DNA of 64,000 bases, taken from the NCBI RefSeq assembly GCF_017814945.1, contig NZ_JAGIPX010000033.1, positions 1-64,000 of the forward strand, in the 5' to 3' direction. Below are positions 43,566 through 52,102 of this stretch, in pieces; positions within the stretch are counted from its first letter, which is position 1, and each line of letters opens with the position of its first letter. The notes under the pieces were generated by a model, which was given only the letters and a program-made list of their open reading frames with translations, was not told the DNA's origin and searched no databases. The position numbers were made by a program, and so were the translations under genes. This DNA is from Paraburkholderia sp. LEh10. Its GTDB lineage: Bacteria > Pseudomonadota > Gammaproteobacteria > Burkholderiales > Burkholderiaceae.

Positions 43566-44852
43566 TCAGGCTTGCCCGGGGCCTTTGCGCGTGGTGGTGA
43601 TCGCGCAGGCAGCGGTGCCCTCTTGCGCCGGCCCGCCCTCGAGTTTCGCCCGAAAGTGCCGCGCCGTCGTCCATAACAGCGCGGAACCGGGTAACGCGAG
43701 CAGCAGCGCCATAAAAAGGACGATGTTCTGGACGCCAAGTGCCGGCCCAAGGCTTGCCGTGATGACACCCGCGATCGGGTACGACAGAGAGTTGATTAGG
43801 TAGAACGGCCCGATGACCTTGCCTAGATGCTCTGGTTCGATTGCCTTGACGCGTTGCGTGCGGTTGAACACGTTGAACCACGCGACACCTGCCATCGCCG
43901 CAGGAAACGACGTCGCGTAGACCCACACATTACTCGCCGTGCCCATCCATACGAGGCCAAAGCACATCAGCGCGAAGCCGCAGGCACCGAGGCGATAGAT
44001 GGACCATGAAGTCAGCAAGCGCGGAATCAGCAGCAAATTCAGGAATCCCAGCAGGCCCGCGCCGGCGTTCATCAGGCCGAAGATGCTGTCCGACGCCTGG
44101 AAAAAGCCGGTGATCAGGTACGCATTCGCACTGATCGCGATTGCGAACGCGAGGTTGATCGTGAAGTTCACGACAGCCAGCAAGACAACCGGACGGTTGG
44201 CGATCAGGAGCTTCCAGCCGAGCGCCAGGTCTTGCCCGATGCGGCTCGTCACGACGACCTTGCGCAAGCCAGACGGCATGTCGCCCCAGCACAGGGCCGC
44301 CAGCGCGAACGCGGTTGCGGCGACGAGCAGAAGCGGCAACTTGCCGAGCCAATGCGCCAGACCCGCGGCAAAGGCGGGCCCGAGCGCCCGCGAGAGCAAC
44401 TCCCCATTCTGCACCAGCGACTGCAGGCGCGATAACTTGTCGCCCTCGGCAAGCGCCGGCACCGTCTTCTCGACCGACATGCGGATCGGTGCCATCAGTG
44501 CGGACAGAAAGGCGCTGTTGACCATCAGCGCGATGATCGTGACGGCCGGCGCGGCCCAACAGGTGGCCACCGCGACCAGCAGGCACAGCGCACGGGCCGC
44601 GTTCGCATCGAGGAACAGCCTGCGTCCGCCGAGCCGATCGGCCAGCATGCCCGCAAACGGGTAGGCCATCAGCGCCGGCACCCACTCGACGGCGAACGCG
44701 ATGCCTGAATAGGCAACACTGCCGGTTTCCTGGAAGATGATCAGAGGGACCGCGAACATCACCGTTTGCTCGGCGACAATGCCCAGCATCAGGCCGGCGG
44801 CGAACCAGCGCAGGCGCCTCGCCCTGCGCACGTCAATGGCATCAGATGACAA
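43566..44852 (-). CDS. MFS exporter (EntS/MFS_3-type)
   Basis: A 428-residue membrane protein with about 12 hydrophobic segments. The first helix is WFAAGLMLGIVAEQTVMFAV; the MFS loop-2/3 signature is FAGMLADRLGGRRLFLDANA (about 65-84). The mid-protein VEKTVPALAEGDKLSRLQSL and NGELLSRALGPAFAAGLAHW match the EntS/MFS_3 drug or siderophore exporter group. It overlaps the upstream monooxygenase gene by 11 bases, so the two form an operon reading away from the biosynthetic genes. Probable role: export of, and self-protection against, the cluster product. Confidence 0.88.
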   Translation of the reverse strand: MSSDAIDVRRARRLRWFAAGLMLGIVAEQTVMFAVPLIIFQETGSVAYSGIAFAVEWVPALMAYPFAGMLADRLGGRRLFLDANAARALCLLVAVATCWAAPAVTIIALMVNSAFLSALMAPIRMSVEKTVPALAEGDKLSRLQSLVQNGELLSRALGPAFAAGLAHWLGKLPLLLVAATAFALAALCWGDMPSGLRKVVVTSRIGQDLALGWKLLIANRPVVLLAVVNFTINLAFAIAISANAYLITGFFQASDSIFGLMNAGAGLLGFLNLLLIPRLLTSWSIYRLGACGFALMCFGLVWMGTASNVWVYATSFPAAMAGVAWFNVFNRTQRVKAIEPEHLGKVIGPFYLINSLSYPIAGVITASLGPALGVQNIVLFMALLLALPGSALLWTTARHFRAKLEGGPAQEGTAACAITTTRKGPGQA

Positions 44853-45927
44853 GGGCGATCTCCTCTTGCTGTCCTTCGCGGGTCTCCAGTTCGCGGACGA
44901 GCGGCAGCACGTGCTGGCAGAAGCGCCGCATCTCGCCGCGCGTGGGCCAACCGGAGAAAATGAATTCGCTCACGCCAGCCTTCTTGTACTCGATGAGGTA
45001 CTGTGCCACTTCGCTGTAGCTGCCGACCACGCAGAGCGCCGGCCCGCCACGGTAAGCCACCGCGCCTGACCACAGCATCGGCGACAACCAGTCGTTGGTC
45101 GCGCCTTCGGCGAGGCGAAACGAGGTCCTCACCGCCTCGGAGTCGCAGTTCCTGACGAAGTCGCGAACGTTCTGCCGGTGCTGCTCGTCCGGGTTGATCA
45201 TCATTGCCTCGAGCTCGGCAAGAGCCTCGGCATGTGTCTCACGCGCCAACACGTGCATGCGGATGCCGACGTCGCGCCCCGAATGGAACACGTGGCGGCT
45301 GGCGGCCGCGACGCCCTCGGGCGTGTCGCCGTAGCGCAGCCAGCAGTCGCCCCAGTCGATCGCGCACTGTTGGGCTTGCCGCGATGCGCCGCTCAGATAC
45401 AGACGCGGGCGCTCTCCATCCTTGTAGGGCAGGCCGAGCTTCGCGCCGGTGAAACGGTAGTGTTCGCCTTCGTGCGAGATGGGCGATTCGCCCCGCCAGA
45501 AGCGATGCAGGACCGAGAGGTATTCGTTGGTTCGCCGATAGCGATCGTCGTGCAACAGGTAATCCCCGTAATACGCTTGTTCCTCCGGGGAAATACCAGC
45601 GACGATATTCAGCGAAATCCGCTTGTTCGACATCCACGATATTGTGTTGACTGCCTGCGCAAACAAGGTCGGCGGCAGCAGGCCGGGCCGATATGCCAGG
45701 ATGAAAGTGATCTTCCTGGTTTCCCGCACCAGCGCACCGATCAGCGGCAGAGGGTCCGGCAGGTGAAAGCCGATTCCCATCAACAGCGAGTCGATACCCA
45801 GGTCTTCCGCCTCCTGGACGAAATCCACCATGCCGTCCAGATTCAGCTCGTTCGCCAGATCTCTCTCCGACGCCTTGGTATTGCCGTCGCCCCGCGGGGC
45901 GCACCAGTGGATTCTTACGGGCCGCAT
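44842..45927 (-). CDS. LLM-class FMNH2-dependent monooxygenase in the biosynthetic cluster
   Basis: A 361-residue luciferase-like enzyme of the alkanesulfonate-monooxygenase group. Blocks: IHWCAPRGDGNTKASERDLA, IDSLLMGIGFHLPDPLPLIG, ITFILAYRPGLLPPTLFAQ, ISLNIVAGISPEEQAYYGD, HDDRYRRTNEYLSVLHRFWR and RLYLSGASRQAQQCA. GGAGTG precedes the ATG. FMNH2 is probably supplied by the flavin reductase at the far end of the divergent operon. In a secondary-metabolite setting such enzymes do N-hydroxylation, epoxidation or C-C/C-S oxidation; the substrate here is unknown. Confidence 0.88.
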   Translation of the reverse strand: MRPVRIHWCAPRGDGNTKASERDLANELNLDGMVDFVQEAEDLGIDSLLMGIGFHLPDPLPLIGALVRETRKITFILAYRPGLLPPTLFAQAVNTISWMSNKRISLNIVAGISPEEQAYYGDYLLHDDRYRRTNEYLSVLHRFWRGESPISHEGEHYRFTGAKLGLPYKDGERPRLYLSGASRQAQQCAIDWGDCWLRYGDTPEGVAAASRHVFHSGRDVGIRMHVLARETHAEALAELEAMMINPDEQHRQNVRDFVRNCDSEAVRTSFRLAEGATNDWLSPMLWSGAVAYRGGPALCVVGSYSEVAQYLIEYKKAGVSEFIFSGWPTRGEMRRFCQHVLPLVRELETREGQQEEIALVI

Positions 45928-46270
45928 GGTTCACTCCGCTTGGTCGTTGACGTTAGAACGAGCTTAGGCGGTGCAGGTGCAGGGCGGCAAGCGGCTCGGC
46001 GCCCATGCCACAAACTCTAACTAGTGGATATTTCCTCTGAACGAGAAACTCTCGATGCGTGGCGGCATTGTTGAGGATAGCCAAGCTTATCCTCGGTCAT
46101 TCAATTTCAATGCAGATACTCTCACCGGGCAGCAGTTTTTCTATCTCTGCATTTTTTCACGCACCGTCAAATTCTCCGACGCAGCCGCTCGATCGATGAA
46201 TCCTGATCTAAATTGCACTCACGGTTCGTTCCGTGACGGATCGATTGAATGATGACAGGAGCAAGAGCTT
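45928..46270. promoter_or_regulatory. Divergent control region of the biosynthetic cluster
   Basis: A 343-base intergenic region serving the leftward monooxygenase-exporter operon and the rightward nine-gene operon. It is AT-richer than its neighbours. A 7-bp inverted repeat, GAGGATA (46073-46079) and TATCCTC (46088-46094) with an 8-base gap, is the best candidate LysR or other regulator site. An AGGAGC ribosome binding site sits 10 bases before the rightward start. Confidence 0.5.
46073..46094. promoter_or_regulatory. Candidate operator (inverted repeat) in the divergent region
   Basis: GAGGATA-N8-TATCCTC, a perfect 7-bp dyad roughly midway between the divergent operons. A related half, GGATATTTCCTC, occurs near 46026. 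The regulator is presumably the LysR protein at 42.2 kb, but this is only inferred from position. Confidence 0.4.
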
Positions 46271-47446
46271 ATGCTGCGTCTCAAAGACAAACGAGTGGTG
46301 GTATTTGCCGAGGGTTGTTTCGGCCCGGTTACCAGCAAGGTCGCCACCTCTTATCTGCGTTATCGCCATGCGGATTGCGTGGCGGTCGTCGACAGCCGCA
46401 TGGCGGGGAAGGATGTCGGCGACATTCTCGGTTATGGCCACGGCATTCCCCTCGTCGACTCGCTCGAATCGGCGCTGCGCTTCGACCCGCAGATCCTGCT
46501 GATCGGCGTGGGCCTGTTCTCCAACGACTTACCCGTCGCATGGCGCTCGCAGATCGCGCTGGCGCTCAAGCGCGGTATCGACGTGGTGAGCGGCCTGCAC
46601 TTTCGCATCGCCACCGACCCTGAATTCAGCGCTCTCGCAGCGGCATCCGGCAGCCGCGTCTGGGACACGAAGGAGCCGCCCGAGGTGCTGGCCACCAGCA
46701 CGGCCAGGCTCGGCGAGATCGACAGCTTCATTGTGCACACCGTGGGCAGCGACTGCCGCGTCGGCAAAAAGACGAGCGCGATCGAGATCACGGAAGCCGC
46801 GAAGCGCAAGGGCTTCAGTGCCGGCTTCGTCGCCACTGGCCAAAGCGGCATCTACATCAGCGGTACCGGTGTCGCGGTCGACGCTGTGCCCGCCGACTTC
46901 ATCGCGGGGGTCACGGAATCGATGGTGCTCGAGTCGGCCACGGACCATGACTGGGTCGTCGTCGAAGGCCAAGGATCGATCTCGCACCCCGCCTATAGCG
47001 GCGTCACGCTCGGGTTGCTGCATGGTGCGATGCCCCAGGCACTCGTGCTCTGCCACGAGGCGGAACTCGAGCACCACAAGGGCTGGCCCAACGCGCCGCT
47101 GCGTCCTTTGAACGAACTCGTCGCGGTGTACGAGCAACTGGCGTCGTACCTGCGACCCGCCAAGGTTGTCGGCGTCAGCGTGCATTGCGGTCAACTGAGC
47201 CGCGAGCAGGCTGCCGAGGTGGTCGAACGCATCGCAAGAGAAACCGGCTTGCCGACTACCGACGTCATCCAGTTCGGTGCCGACAAGCTCGTCGACGCGC
47301 TGGCGGCGCATCGCCGCCGCCTCCTCGCTGAGCGCGATGGCATGACGGGCCCGGCCCGCCCGGCTCGAGCCGCTCACATCCGTGACGACGCCGGCCCAAC
47401 GTCGCCCAGTCCGCACTACCAATGCAGAGGGAGAAACCTCACATGA
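46271..47446 (+). CDS. DUF1611-family protein (DgcN-like P-loop N-acyltransferase family)
   Basis: A 391-residue protein of the DUF1611 family. The N-terminal domain has VVVFAEGCFGPVTSKVA and DVGDILGYGHGIPLVDSLES; the C-terminal domain starts with a P-loop-like VGSDCRVGKKTSAIEI (about 157-172), followed by TGQSGIYISGTGVAVDAVPA and WVVVEGQGSISHPAYSGVTL. One family member, DgcN, is reported as a D-glutamate N-acetyltransferase; others lie in amino-acid racemisation/catabolic operons. Here it opens a biosynthetic operon, so it may acylate an amino-acid precursor or act with ATP on it. The last 4 bases overlap the next start (ATGA). The final 40 residues are low-complexity. Confidence 0.82.
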   Translation: MLRLKDKRVVVFAEGCFGPVTSKVATSYLRYRHADCVAVVDSRMAGKDVGDILGYGHGIPLVDSLESALRFDPQILLIGVGLFSNDLPVAWRSQIALALKRGIDVVSGLHFRIATDPEFSALAAASGSRVWDTKEPPEVLATSTARLGEIDSFIVHTVGSDCRVGKKTSAIEITEAAKRKGFSAGFVATGQSGIYISGTGVAVDAVPADFIAGVTESMVLESATDHDWVVVEGQGSISHPAYSGVTLGLLHGAMPQALVLCHEAELEHHKGWPNAPLRPLNELVAVYEQLASYLRPAKVVGVSVHCGQLSREQAAEVVERIARETGLPTTDVIQFGADKLVDALAAHRRRLLAERDGMTGPARPARAAHIRDDAGPTSPSPHYQCRGRNLT

Positions 47447-48825
47447 ACGGTCATCCGATCTTGTTGCACGTCAAGCCAATCCGTACGTTGGCCGGCCGTG
47501 CCGTCACCCCGTCGTCCAAACCGGAAACGCAACGCGCCATCCTGGCCGCAACGCTGGCGCGCGGCCGGTCCGTACTGCACAACGACCTGCGCTGCGTCGA
47601 GACGAGCACGATGAAAAACGCGTGCCGTGCCGTCGGTGCGGTGATCGAGGACAAAGACGGCTACCTCGAGATCCACGGCGTGGGTCGCGAACTGCGCTCG
47701 GACCGGCGCGTGATCGACGCGCTCGGCTCTGGCCTCGTCTTTCGCACCTTCGCCGCGCTGACCTGCTTCGCGCCTTCGCCGGCCGTCATCACCGGTGACG
47801 CGATCCTGCGCGGACGGGTCATGAAGCCGCTGTTCGACGCGCTCACGCAACTCGGCGCGCGAATCGACTGCGTCGGCGAGGAAGGAAAGGCGCCGGTCGT
47901 GAACTGGGGCGGCGGCTTCAAGGGGGGACGGTGCGTCGTGCCGGGCAATGTCAGCTCGCAGTTCATCACCGCGATCATGTTCGCCGCGCCGATGGCCGAG
48001 TTGGCGACAGAAATCGCGATCGAAGGCGAAATCCTGTCGATCTCCTACATCCGCCAGACGATCGCGGCGCTCGAGCGTGCAGGCGTGGGCGTCGACGTGT
48101 CCTATGACCACTCGCTGATCCGTGTGTATCCGGGGGAATACCAGCCCGCCGAGTACCGCGTGAGCGGCGACTACACCTCGTCGTCGTACCTGATCGGCGC
48201 CGCCGCGATCTTCCCCGGCACCACCGTGCTCGAGAACATGAACAGCCACAGCCTGCAGGGCGAGTACGCCATCATCGACGTCGTGCGAAAGCTGGGCATC
48301 GAGGTTCACTTCGACGATGCGCACAACCGGCTCACGCTGGTCAACCGGTTGCCGCAGCTCGCCGGCGACTTCGAGTTCGACGCGAGCGACTGCCCGAACA
48401 TCGTGCCGACGCTGGCCGCTATCGGTGCCTACGTGAAGGGAAGTTTCCGCGTCGTTGGCGGGTCGATCACGCGGCTGCACAAGTCACCCCGCATCAAGGC
48501 GATGGTGAGCGAGCTCGGCAAGCTGGGTGTCGACATCAAGGGCCTTTTCAAGGGCGGCGTCTACGACGGCTTCGAGATCCGCGGCCGTGGCGAAGACTAC
48601 GCCGGCGGCGTCGAGCTGTCGAGCTGGGGCGACCACCGCATCTTCATGTCGCTGTTCGTCGCATCGCTGCGCTGCCGTCGCGCGAACCTGCTCGAGGGCT
48701 ATCGCGATGTGAGCTGCTCCTTCCCCGACTTTTTTGCCCAATTCGAACGCCTCGGGGTCCAGTGCCACGAGGTCGGCGAGAGCCATGCTCGGGACAGCGA
48801 GCGCACCCTTCTGCAGGAAGCCTGA
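47443..48825 (+). CDS. Diverged EPSP-synthase-fold enolpyruvyltransferase homologue
   Basis: A 460-residue two-domain inside-out barrel protein. It keeps many EPSP-synthase marks: SSKPETQRAILAATLARG (Lys26, Arg31; compare PGSKS..NRAL), GNVSSQFITAIMFAAP (Ser171, Ser172, Gln173), SGDYTSSSYLIGAAAIFPGT and WGDHRIFMSLFVAS. The catalytic acids are changed: the Asp of the DCPDLLPT-type motif is Asn319 (DCPNIVPT), and the KETDR motif reads HKSPR, with Lys347 for the catalytic Glu although the last Arg (350) is kept. The PEP-binding Lys near the end is Cys425. It is therefore not shikimate-pathway AroA and may use another acceptor or another reaction. The start is coupled to the DUF1611 stop. Confidence 0.87.
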   Translation: MNGHPILLHVKPIRTLAGRAVTPSSKPETQRAILAATLARGRSVLHNDLRCVETSTMKNACRAVGAVIEDKDGYLEIHGVGRELRSDRRVIDALGSGLVFRTFAALTCFAPSPAVITGDAILRGRVMKPLFDALTQLGARIDCVGEEGKAPVVNWGGGFKGGRCVVPGNVSSQFITAIMFAAPMAELATEIAIEGEILSISYIRQTIAALERAGVGVDVSYDHSLIRVYPGEYQPAEYRVSGDYTSSSYLIGAAAIFPGTTVLENMNSHSLQGEYAIIDVVRKLGIEVHFDDAHNRLTLVNRLPQLAGDFEFDASDCPNIVPTLAAIGAYVKGSFRVVGGSITRLHKSPRIKAMVSELGKLGVDIKGLFKGGVYDGFEIRGRGEDYAGGVELSSWGDHRIFMSLFVASLRCRRANLLEGYRDVSCSFPDFFAQFERLGVQCHEVGESHARDSERTLLQEA

Positions 48826-48841
48826 GCCAGGGAGAACCACG

Positions 48842-49717
48842 ATGATCACCGATCAACAAGCCGGATTCTATGCCGACAACGGTTACCTCGTTGTCAAAGC
48901 ACTCTTCGACAGCGAGCAGGTGGGCCGCGCGCTCGCGGCGATCGACGAATTGCTGAACCCTGACAACCCCGACAAGCCCTACGAGTTCGAGCCGCACGAC
49001 GGCACCACCGTGCGCCGCATCTGGTCACCAACACAGAAGCACCCGGTGTTCTCGCAGATGGCGAGCGCTCCCCTGCTGCTCGATTGCATCGAGCGGCTTA
49101 TCGGCAGGAACATCCTCTTCCACTACAGCAAGCTCAACATGAAGGGCCCGAAGGTGGGGAGCGTGGTCGAGTGGCACCAGGACTTCTCGTACTACCCGCA
49201 CACCAACGCCGACCTGCTCAGCGCCCTCGTCTTCCTGGACGCTGCCAGCACGCAGAACGGCTGCCTGCGCGTGGTGCCAGGCTCGCATCGCGGCGGGCTG
49301 CGCTCGCACGAGGTCGATGGCTTCTTCCGCGGCAAGGTGCAGGGTATCGATGAGGCAAGCGCGGTCAACATCGAGGTGCCGCCCGGCAGTGTGGTGTTCC
49401 TGCATTGCCTGACGCTGCACGCCTCGGCGCGCAACGAATCGAACCTGCCACGCCGCACCTTCCTGCCGGCCTACCGCGCCGCCGACGCCTTCCCGATCTA
49501 CTTCGGCCCGCACGCCGCGCACAACGAGCCGGGCATCAAGCTCCTGCGCGGCCAGCGCGCGAAGGTTGCGCGGGTGGAAGCCGGCGTGCACCTGCTGCCG
49601 ATCGCCGAGCGCGAATTCGGGTCGCTCTATGAATTGCAGGAAGGCTCGCACCTGCGCAAAGAACTGTCGGCGATGAAGACGGCCGGATACGCGGTCGCCG
49701 ACGCCGCAGCGCACTGA
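48842..49717 (+). CDS. PhyH-family Fe(II)/2-oxoglutarate dioxygenase
   Basis: A 291-residue phytanoyl-CoA-dioxygenase-like protein. The iron ligands are visible: His112-x-Asp114 in EWHQDFSYYPHTNAD and His193 in FLHCLTLHASARNESN; the Arg pair in LPRRTFLPAY is the likely 2-oxoglutarate anchor. NGCLRVVPGSHRGGLRSHEV (about 139-158) is typical of family members acting on small or carrier-bound substrates. It is preceded by GGGAGAACC at good spacing and sits 16 bases after the enolpyruvyltransferase-like gene. Likely role: hydroxylation, epoxidation or desaturation of the amino-acid intermediate. Confidence 0.88.
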   Translation: MITDQQAGFYADNGYLVVKALFDSEQVGRALAAIDELLNPDNPDKPYEFEPHDGTTVRRIWSPTQKHPVFSQMASAPLLLDCIERLIGRNILFHYSKLNMKGPKVGSVVEWHQDFSYYPHTNADLLSALVFLDAASTQNGCLRVVPGSHRGGLRSHEVDGFFRGKVQGIDEASAVNIEVPPGSVVFLHCLTLHASARNESNLPRRTFLPAYRAADAFPIYFGPHAAHNEPGIKLLRGQRAKVARVEAGVHLLPIAEREFGSLYELQEGSHLRKELSAMKTAGYAVADAAAH

Positions 49718-49727
49718 GGGGGCACAC

Positions 49728-50855
49728 ATGGACTGGTCGCAGCTCGTCGTTCCGTCTCTGCGTTCGCTCAACCCGTATCGGCCCGGCATCACCGAAGAGA
49801 AGCTGCGGCGCGACACCGGCTTGAGCGAAATATTCAAGTTTTCCAGCAACGAGGCGCCCGTGCCGCCGTCGCCCGCGGTAACCGCCGCGATGCGCGACGC
49901 GCTCGCGCAGGCCAACCGCTACCCGGATGCGCAAGCCCTGCTCGACAAGCTGGCACAGCGCCTGCGCGTGCCAGCCAGTCAGCTGGTGCTCGGCAACGGG
50001 TCGATCGACGTGATTGCCTCGCTGGTCCGCGCGTTCGTCTCGCCGCAACACAACGTCGTGCTCTCCGAGTTTGGCTACTGCGCCTACCCCGCCTTCGTGG
50101 AGGAACAGGGCGCAATGGTGCGGCTCGCTGCATCGGGTCGTCATTTCGGGCACGACGTGGACCGTCTGCTCGCGAAGATCGATTTGCGCTCGAGCATGGT
50201 GCTAGTCGACAGCCCAACCAATCTCTCCGGCCATGCATTGACCGCGCGCGAACTCCAGCGCCTCATCGACAACCTGCCGGATCGTGTTTTGCTGGTGCTC
50301 GACGAAGCCTACGCCGAGTTCGCCGACGGCGATGCGCCACGGGAAACCGAGCAGTTGCCGCTGCGCCATCCGAACGTCGTCGTCACTCGGACCTTCTCCA
50401 AGGCCTATGGCCTGGCCGCGCTGCGCGTCGGCTACGGCATAGCCGATGCAGGCCTGATCCGCTGGCTGAACCGAATCCGCCCGCCCTTCCCGGTCAGCCG
50501 CGTGGCGCTGGCGGGCGCGTCGGCAGCGCTCGACGATCGCGCCCACGTCGAGCACATCGTCGCGCTGGCTAGGGATGGCCGACGCCTGCTGGTCGATGCC
50601 CTCGACGCGATGAACGTCGCCGTCGTCGAGGGCAGCGCGAACTTCGTCCTGGCCGATTTCGGAAGTGCCGCGCGACCGGTCTACGAAGGACTGCTGGCGC
50701 GCGGCTTCATCACCCGCGCAATGCATGCCTATGGCCTGCCCACGCACATCCGCATCTCCGTGGGCACACCATGCGAGATCGAGCAACTCGTAACCGCGAT
50801 GCAAGGCCTGCTGCAGGCCACGCCACCGGTCCACGCCATCGAGGAGGGTGTATGA
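49728..50855 (+). CDS. HisC-like PLP-dependent aminotransferase
   Basis: A 375-residue fold-type-I aminotransferase of the histidinol-phosphate group. Blocks: LNPYRPGITEEKLRRDTGLS, FKFSSNEAPVPPSPAVTAAM, LVLGNGSIDVIASLVRAFVS, VLVDSPTNLSGHALT, LVLDEAYAEFADGD and the PLP-lysine segment TRTFSKAYGLAALRVGYG (Lys225). NSPTNPTG of true HisC reads DSPTNLSG. No other his genes are near, so it more likely aminates or deaminates a pathway intermediate such as a 2-oxo acid than makes histidine. It is coupled to the following ATP-grasp gene by a 4-base overlap. Confidence 0.88.
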   Translation: MDWSQLVVPSLRSLNPYRPGITEEKLRRDTGLSEIFKFSSNEAPVPPSPAVTAAMRDALAQANRYPDAQALLDKLAQRLRVPASQLVLGNGSIDVIASLVRAFVSPQHNVVLSEFGYCAYPAFVEEQGAMVRLAASGRHFGHDVDRLLAKIDLRSSMVLVDSPTNLSGHALTARELQRLIDNLPDRVLLVLDEAYAEFADGDAPRETEQLPLRHPNVVVTRTFSKAYGLAALRVGYGIADAGLIRWLNRIRPPFPVSRVALAGASAALDDRAHVEHIVALARDGRRLLVDALDAMNVAVVEGSANFVLADFGSAARPVYEGLLARGFITRAMHAYGLPTHIRISVGTPCEIEQLVTAMQGLLQATPPVHAIEEGV

Positions 50856-52096
50856 ACGTCCTCATCGTCAACAACCTCCCGCGCTTTCCCGGTACCGCGC
50901 GATGGGACTTCGATCTCGTTCGCTATGAGGATTTTATCGATCACCGCGCGCACCGGGTCAGCTATATTGCCAATCGCCGAGGCCTCTCGGCCATCACCGC
51001 GCCGGCGGACAGCTACCGCGTGTACGAATTCGATCGACTGGACGACGCGGCTGCCTACCGGCCCGTGCTGGCCGGGATTGCGCGCGAACACGGGCCGATC
51101 GACCGGCTCATCGTGTTCTCCGAGTCGTTGCAGGATCTTGGGGCGCAGTTGCGCCAGGAGTTCGGCATTCCGGGCAAATGGCCGGTGGAGAACCGGCTTG
51201 GGCGCGACAAGCTCGTGATGAAGCAAAAGGTTTCCGCGGCCGGCCTGCGCACACCGCGCTACACCGCCGTCACGGCCACGCAGGTCGACCACGCGATCGC
51301 GTTCGCAACCGACGCGGGCTACCCCGTGATCCTCAAACCGATCAATGGCCAGTCGAGCCGCGGCGTGCGCAAGATCGACAACGCGGCGCAGTTGCGCGTT
51401 GAGATGGCGACTCTGCCGGCAGAAGAGCAATGGGACCTGGAAGAGTACATAGCCGGCACCCTGCTGCATATCGATGGCCTGGTCGATCCGGTCGGCAAGG
51501 TCACGTTGCTCGTGCCCTCGCGCTACGTCAATACGTGTCTCGATTTCTCGTTCGGCGCGCCGTTGGGGGCGATCATGCTAGAGCCGGGCACGGCGCTGCA
51601 TGCCAGGGTGAGTCGCTTCTCGAAGCAGTGCATCGAGGCGATCGGGCTAAAGGCGTGCCCATTCCACCTCGAACTGTTTCACACGGCCGACGACGACCTC
51701 GTGTTCCTCGAGGTTGGTGCCCGTGTCGGCGGCGCCGACGTGCCTTCGGTGATTCACCAGGCCACCGGCATCAATCTCTTTGGCGAGTGGCTCAACATGA
51801 GCCTTGGACAGCCAGCCACGCTAAGCGCACCGCCCCTCTCGATCGGCGCCTGGCTGATGTTCCCTCGCCCCGGCGGCCTGCCCTTGCGAGTGCGATCGGT
51901 GACGCGCTTTCACGGCCAGCTACGAAGCCTTTACCGCGAGCTCGTCCCTGAGGAAGGCGAGATCATCGAACACGAAGACGGTTACTGCTCAATGCAGTCC
52001 GGCCGCTTTCTGTTCGCCTCCTCCTCGGCCGACCAGGTCGTGAAGGATGTCGAACACGTCCTGAACGAGTTTTCCATTACCACCATCGAGCCCTGA
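50852..52096 (+). CDS. ATP-grasp carboxylate-amine ligase, first copy
   Basis: A 414-residue ATP-grasp ligase. The N-terminal domain is Rossmann-like (MNVLIVNNLPRFPG). The ATP-grasp core has LGRDKLVMKQKVSAAGLRTP (about 116-135), the ATP lysine in YPVILKPINGQSSRG (Lys162), EQWDLEEYIAGTLLHIDG, and the metal-binding strands CPFHLELF and VFLEVGARVGGADVP. It resembles peptide or amino-acid ligases of the BacD/carnosine-synthase type, which form an amide through an acyl-phosphate. It is directly followed by a second, different ATP-grasp gene after 6 bases, suggesting two successive ligations or one ligation and one activation. Confidence 0.87.
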   Translation: MNVLIVNNLPRFPGTARWDFDLVRYEDFIDHRAHRVSYIANRRGLSAITAPADSYRVYEFDRLDDAAAYRPVLAGIAREHGPIDRLIVFSESLQDLGAQLRQEFGIPGKWPVENRLGRDKLVMKQKVSAAGLRTPRYTAVTATQVDHAIAFATDAGYPVILKPINGQSSRGVRKIDNAAQLRVEMATLPAEEQWDLEEYIAGTLLHIDGLVDPVGKVTLLVPSRYVNTCLDFSFGAPLGAIMLEPGTALHARVSRFSKQCIEAIGLKACPFHLELFHTADDDLVFLEVGARVGGADVPSVIHQATGINLFGEWLNMSLGQPATLSAPPLSIGAWLMFPRPGGLPLRVRSVTRFHGQLRSLYRELVPEEGEIIEHEDGYCSMQSGRFLFASSSADQVVKDVEHVLNEFSITTIEP

Positions 52097-52102
52097 CACA
52101 TC

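Noticed and set aside
47443..48825. Calling this gene aroA
   Set aside because: The catalytic acid positions and one PEP lysine are changed, and no shikimate genes are nearby.
49728..50855. Calling this gene hisC of histidine biosynthesis
   Set aside because: No other his genes are present, the motif NSPTNPTG is altered to DSPTNLSG, and it is translationally coupled to ATP-grasp genes, so a pathway-specific aminotransferase is more likely.
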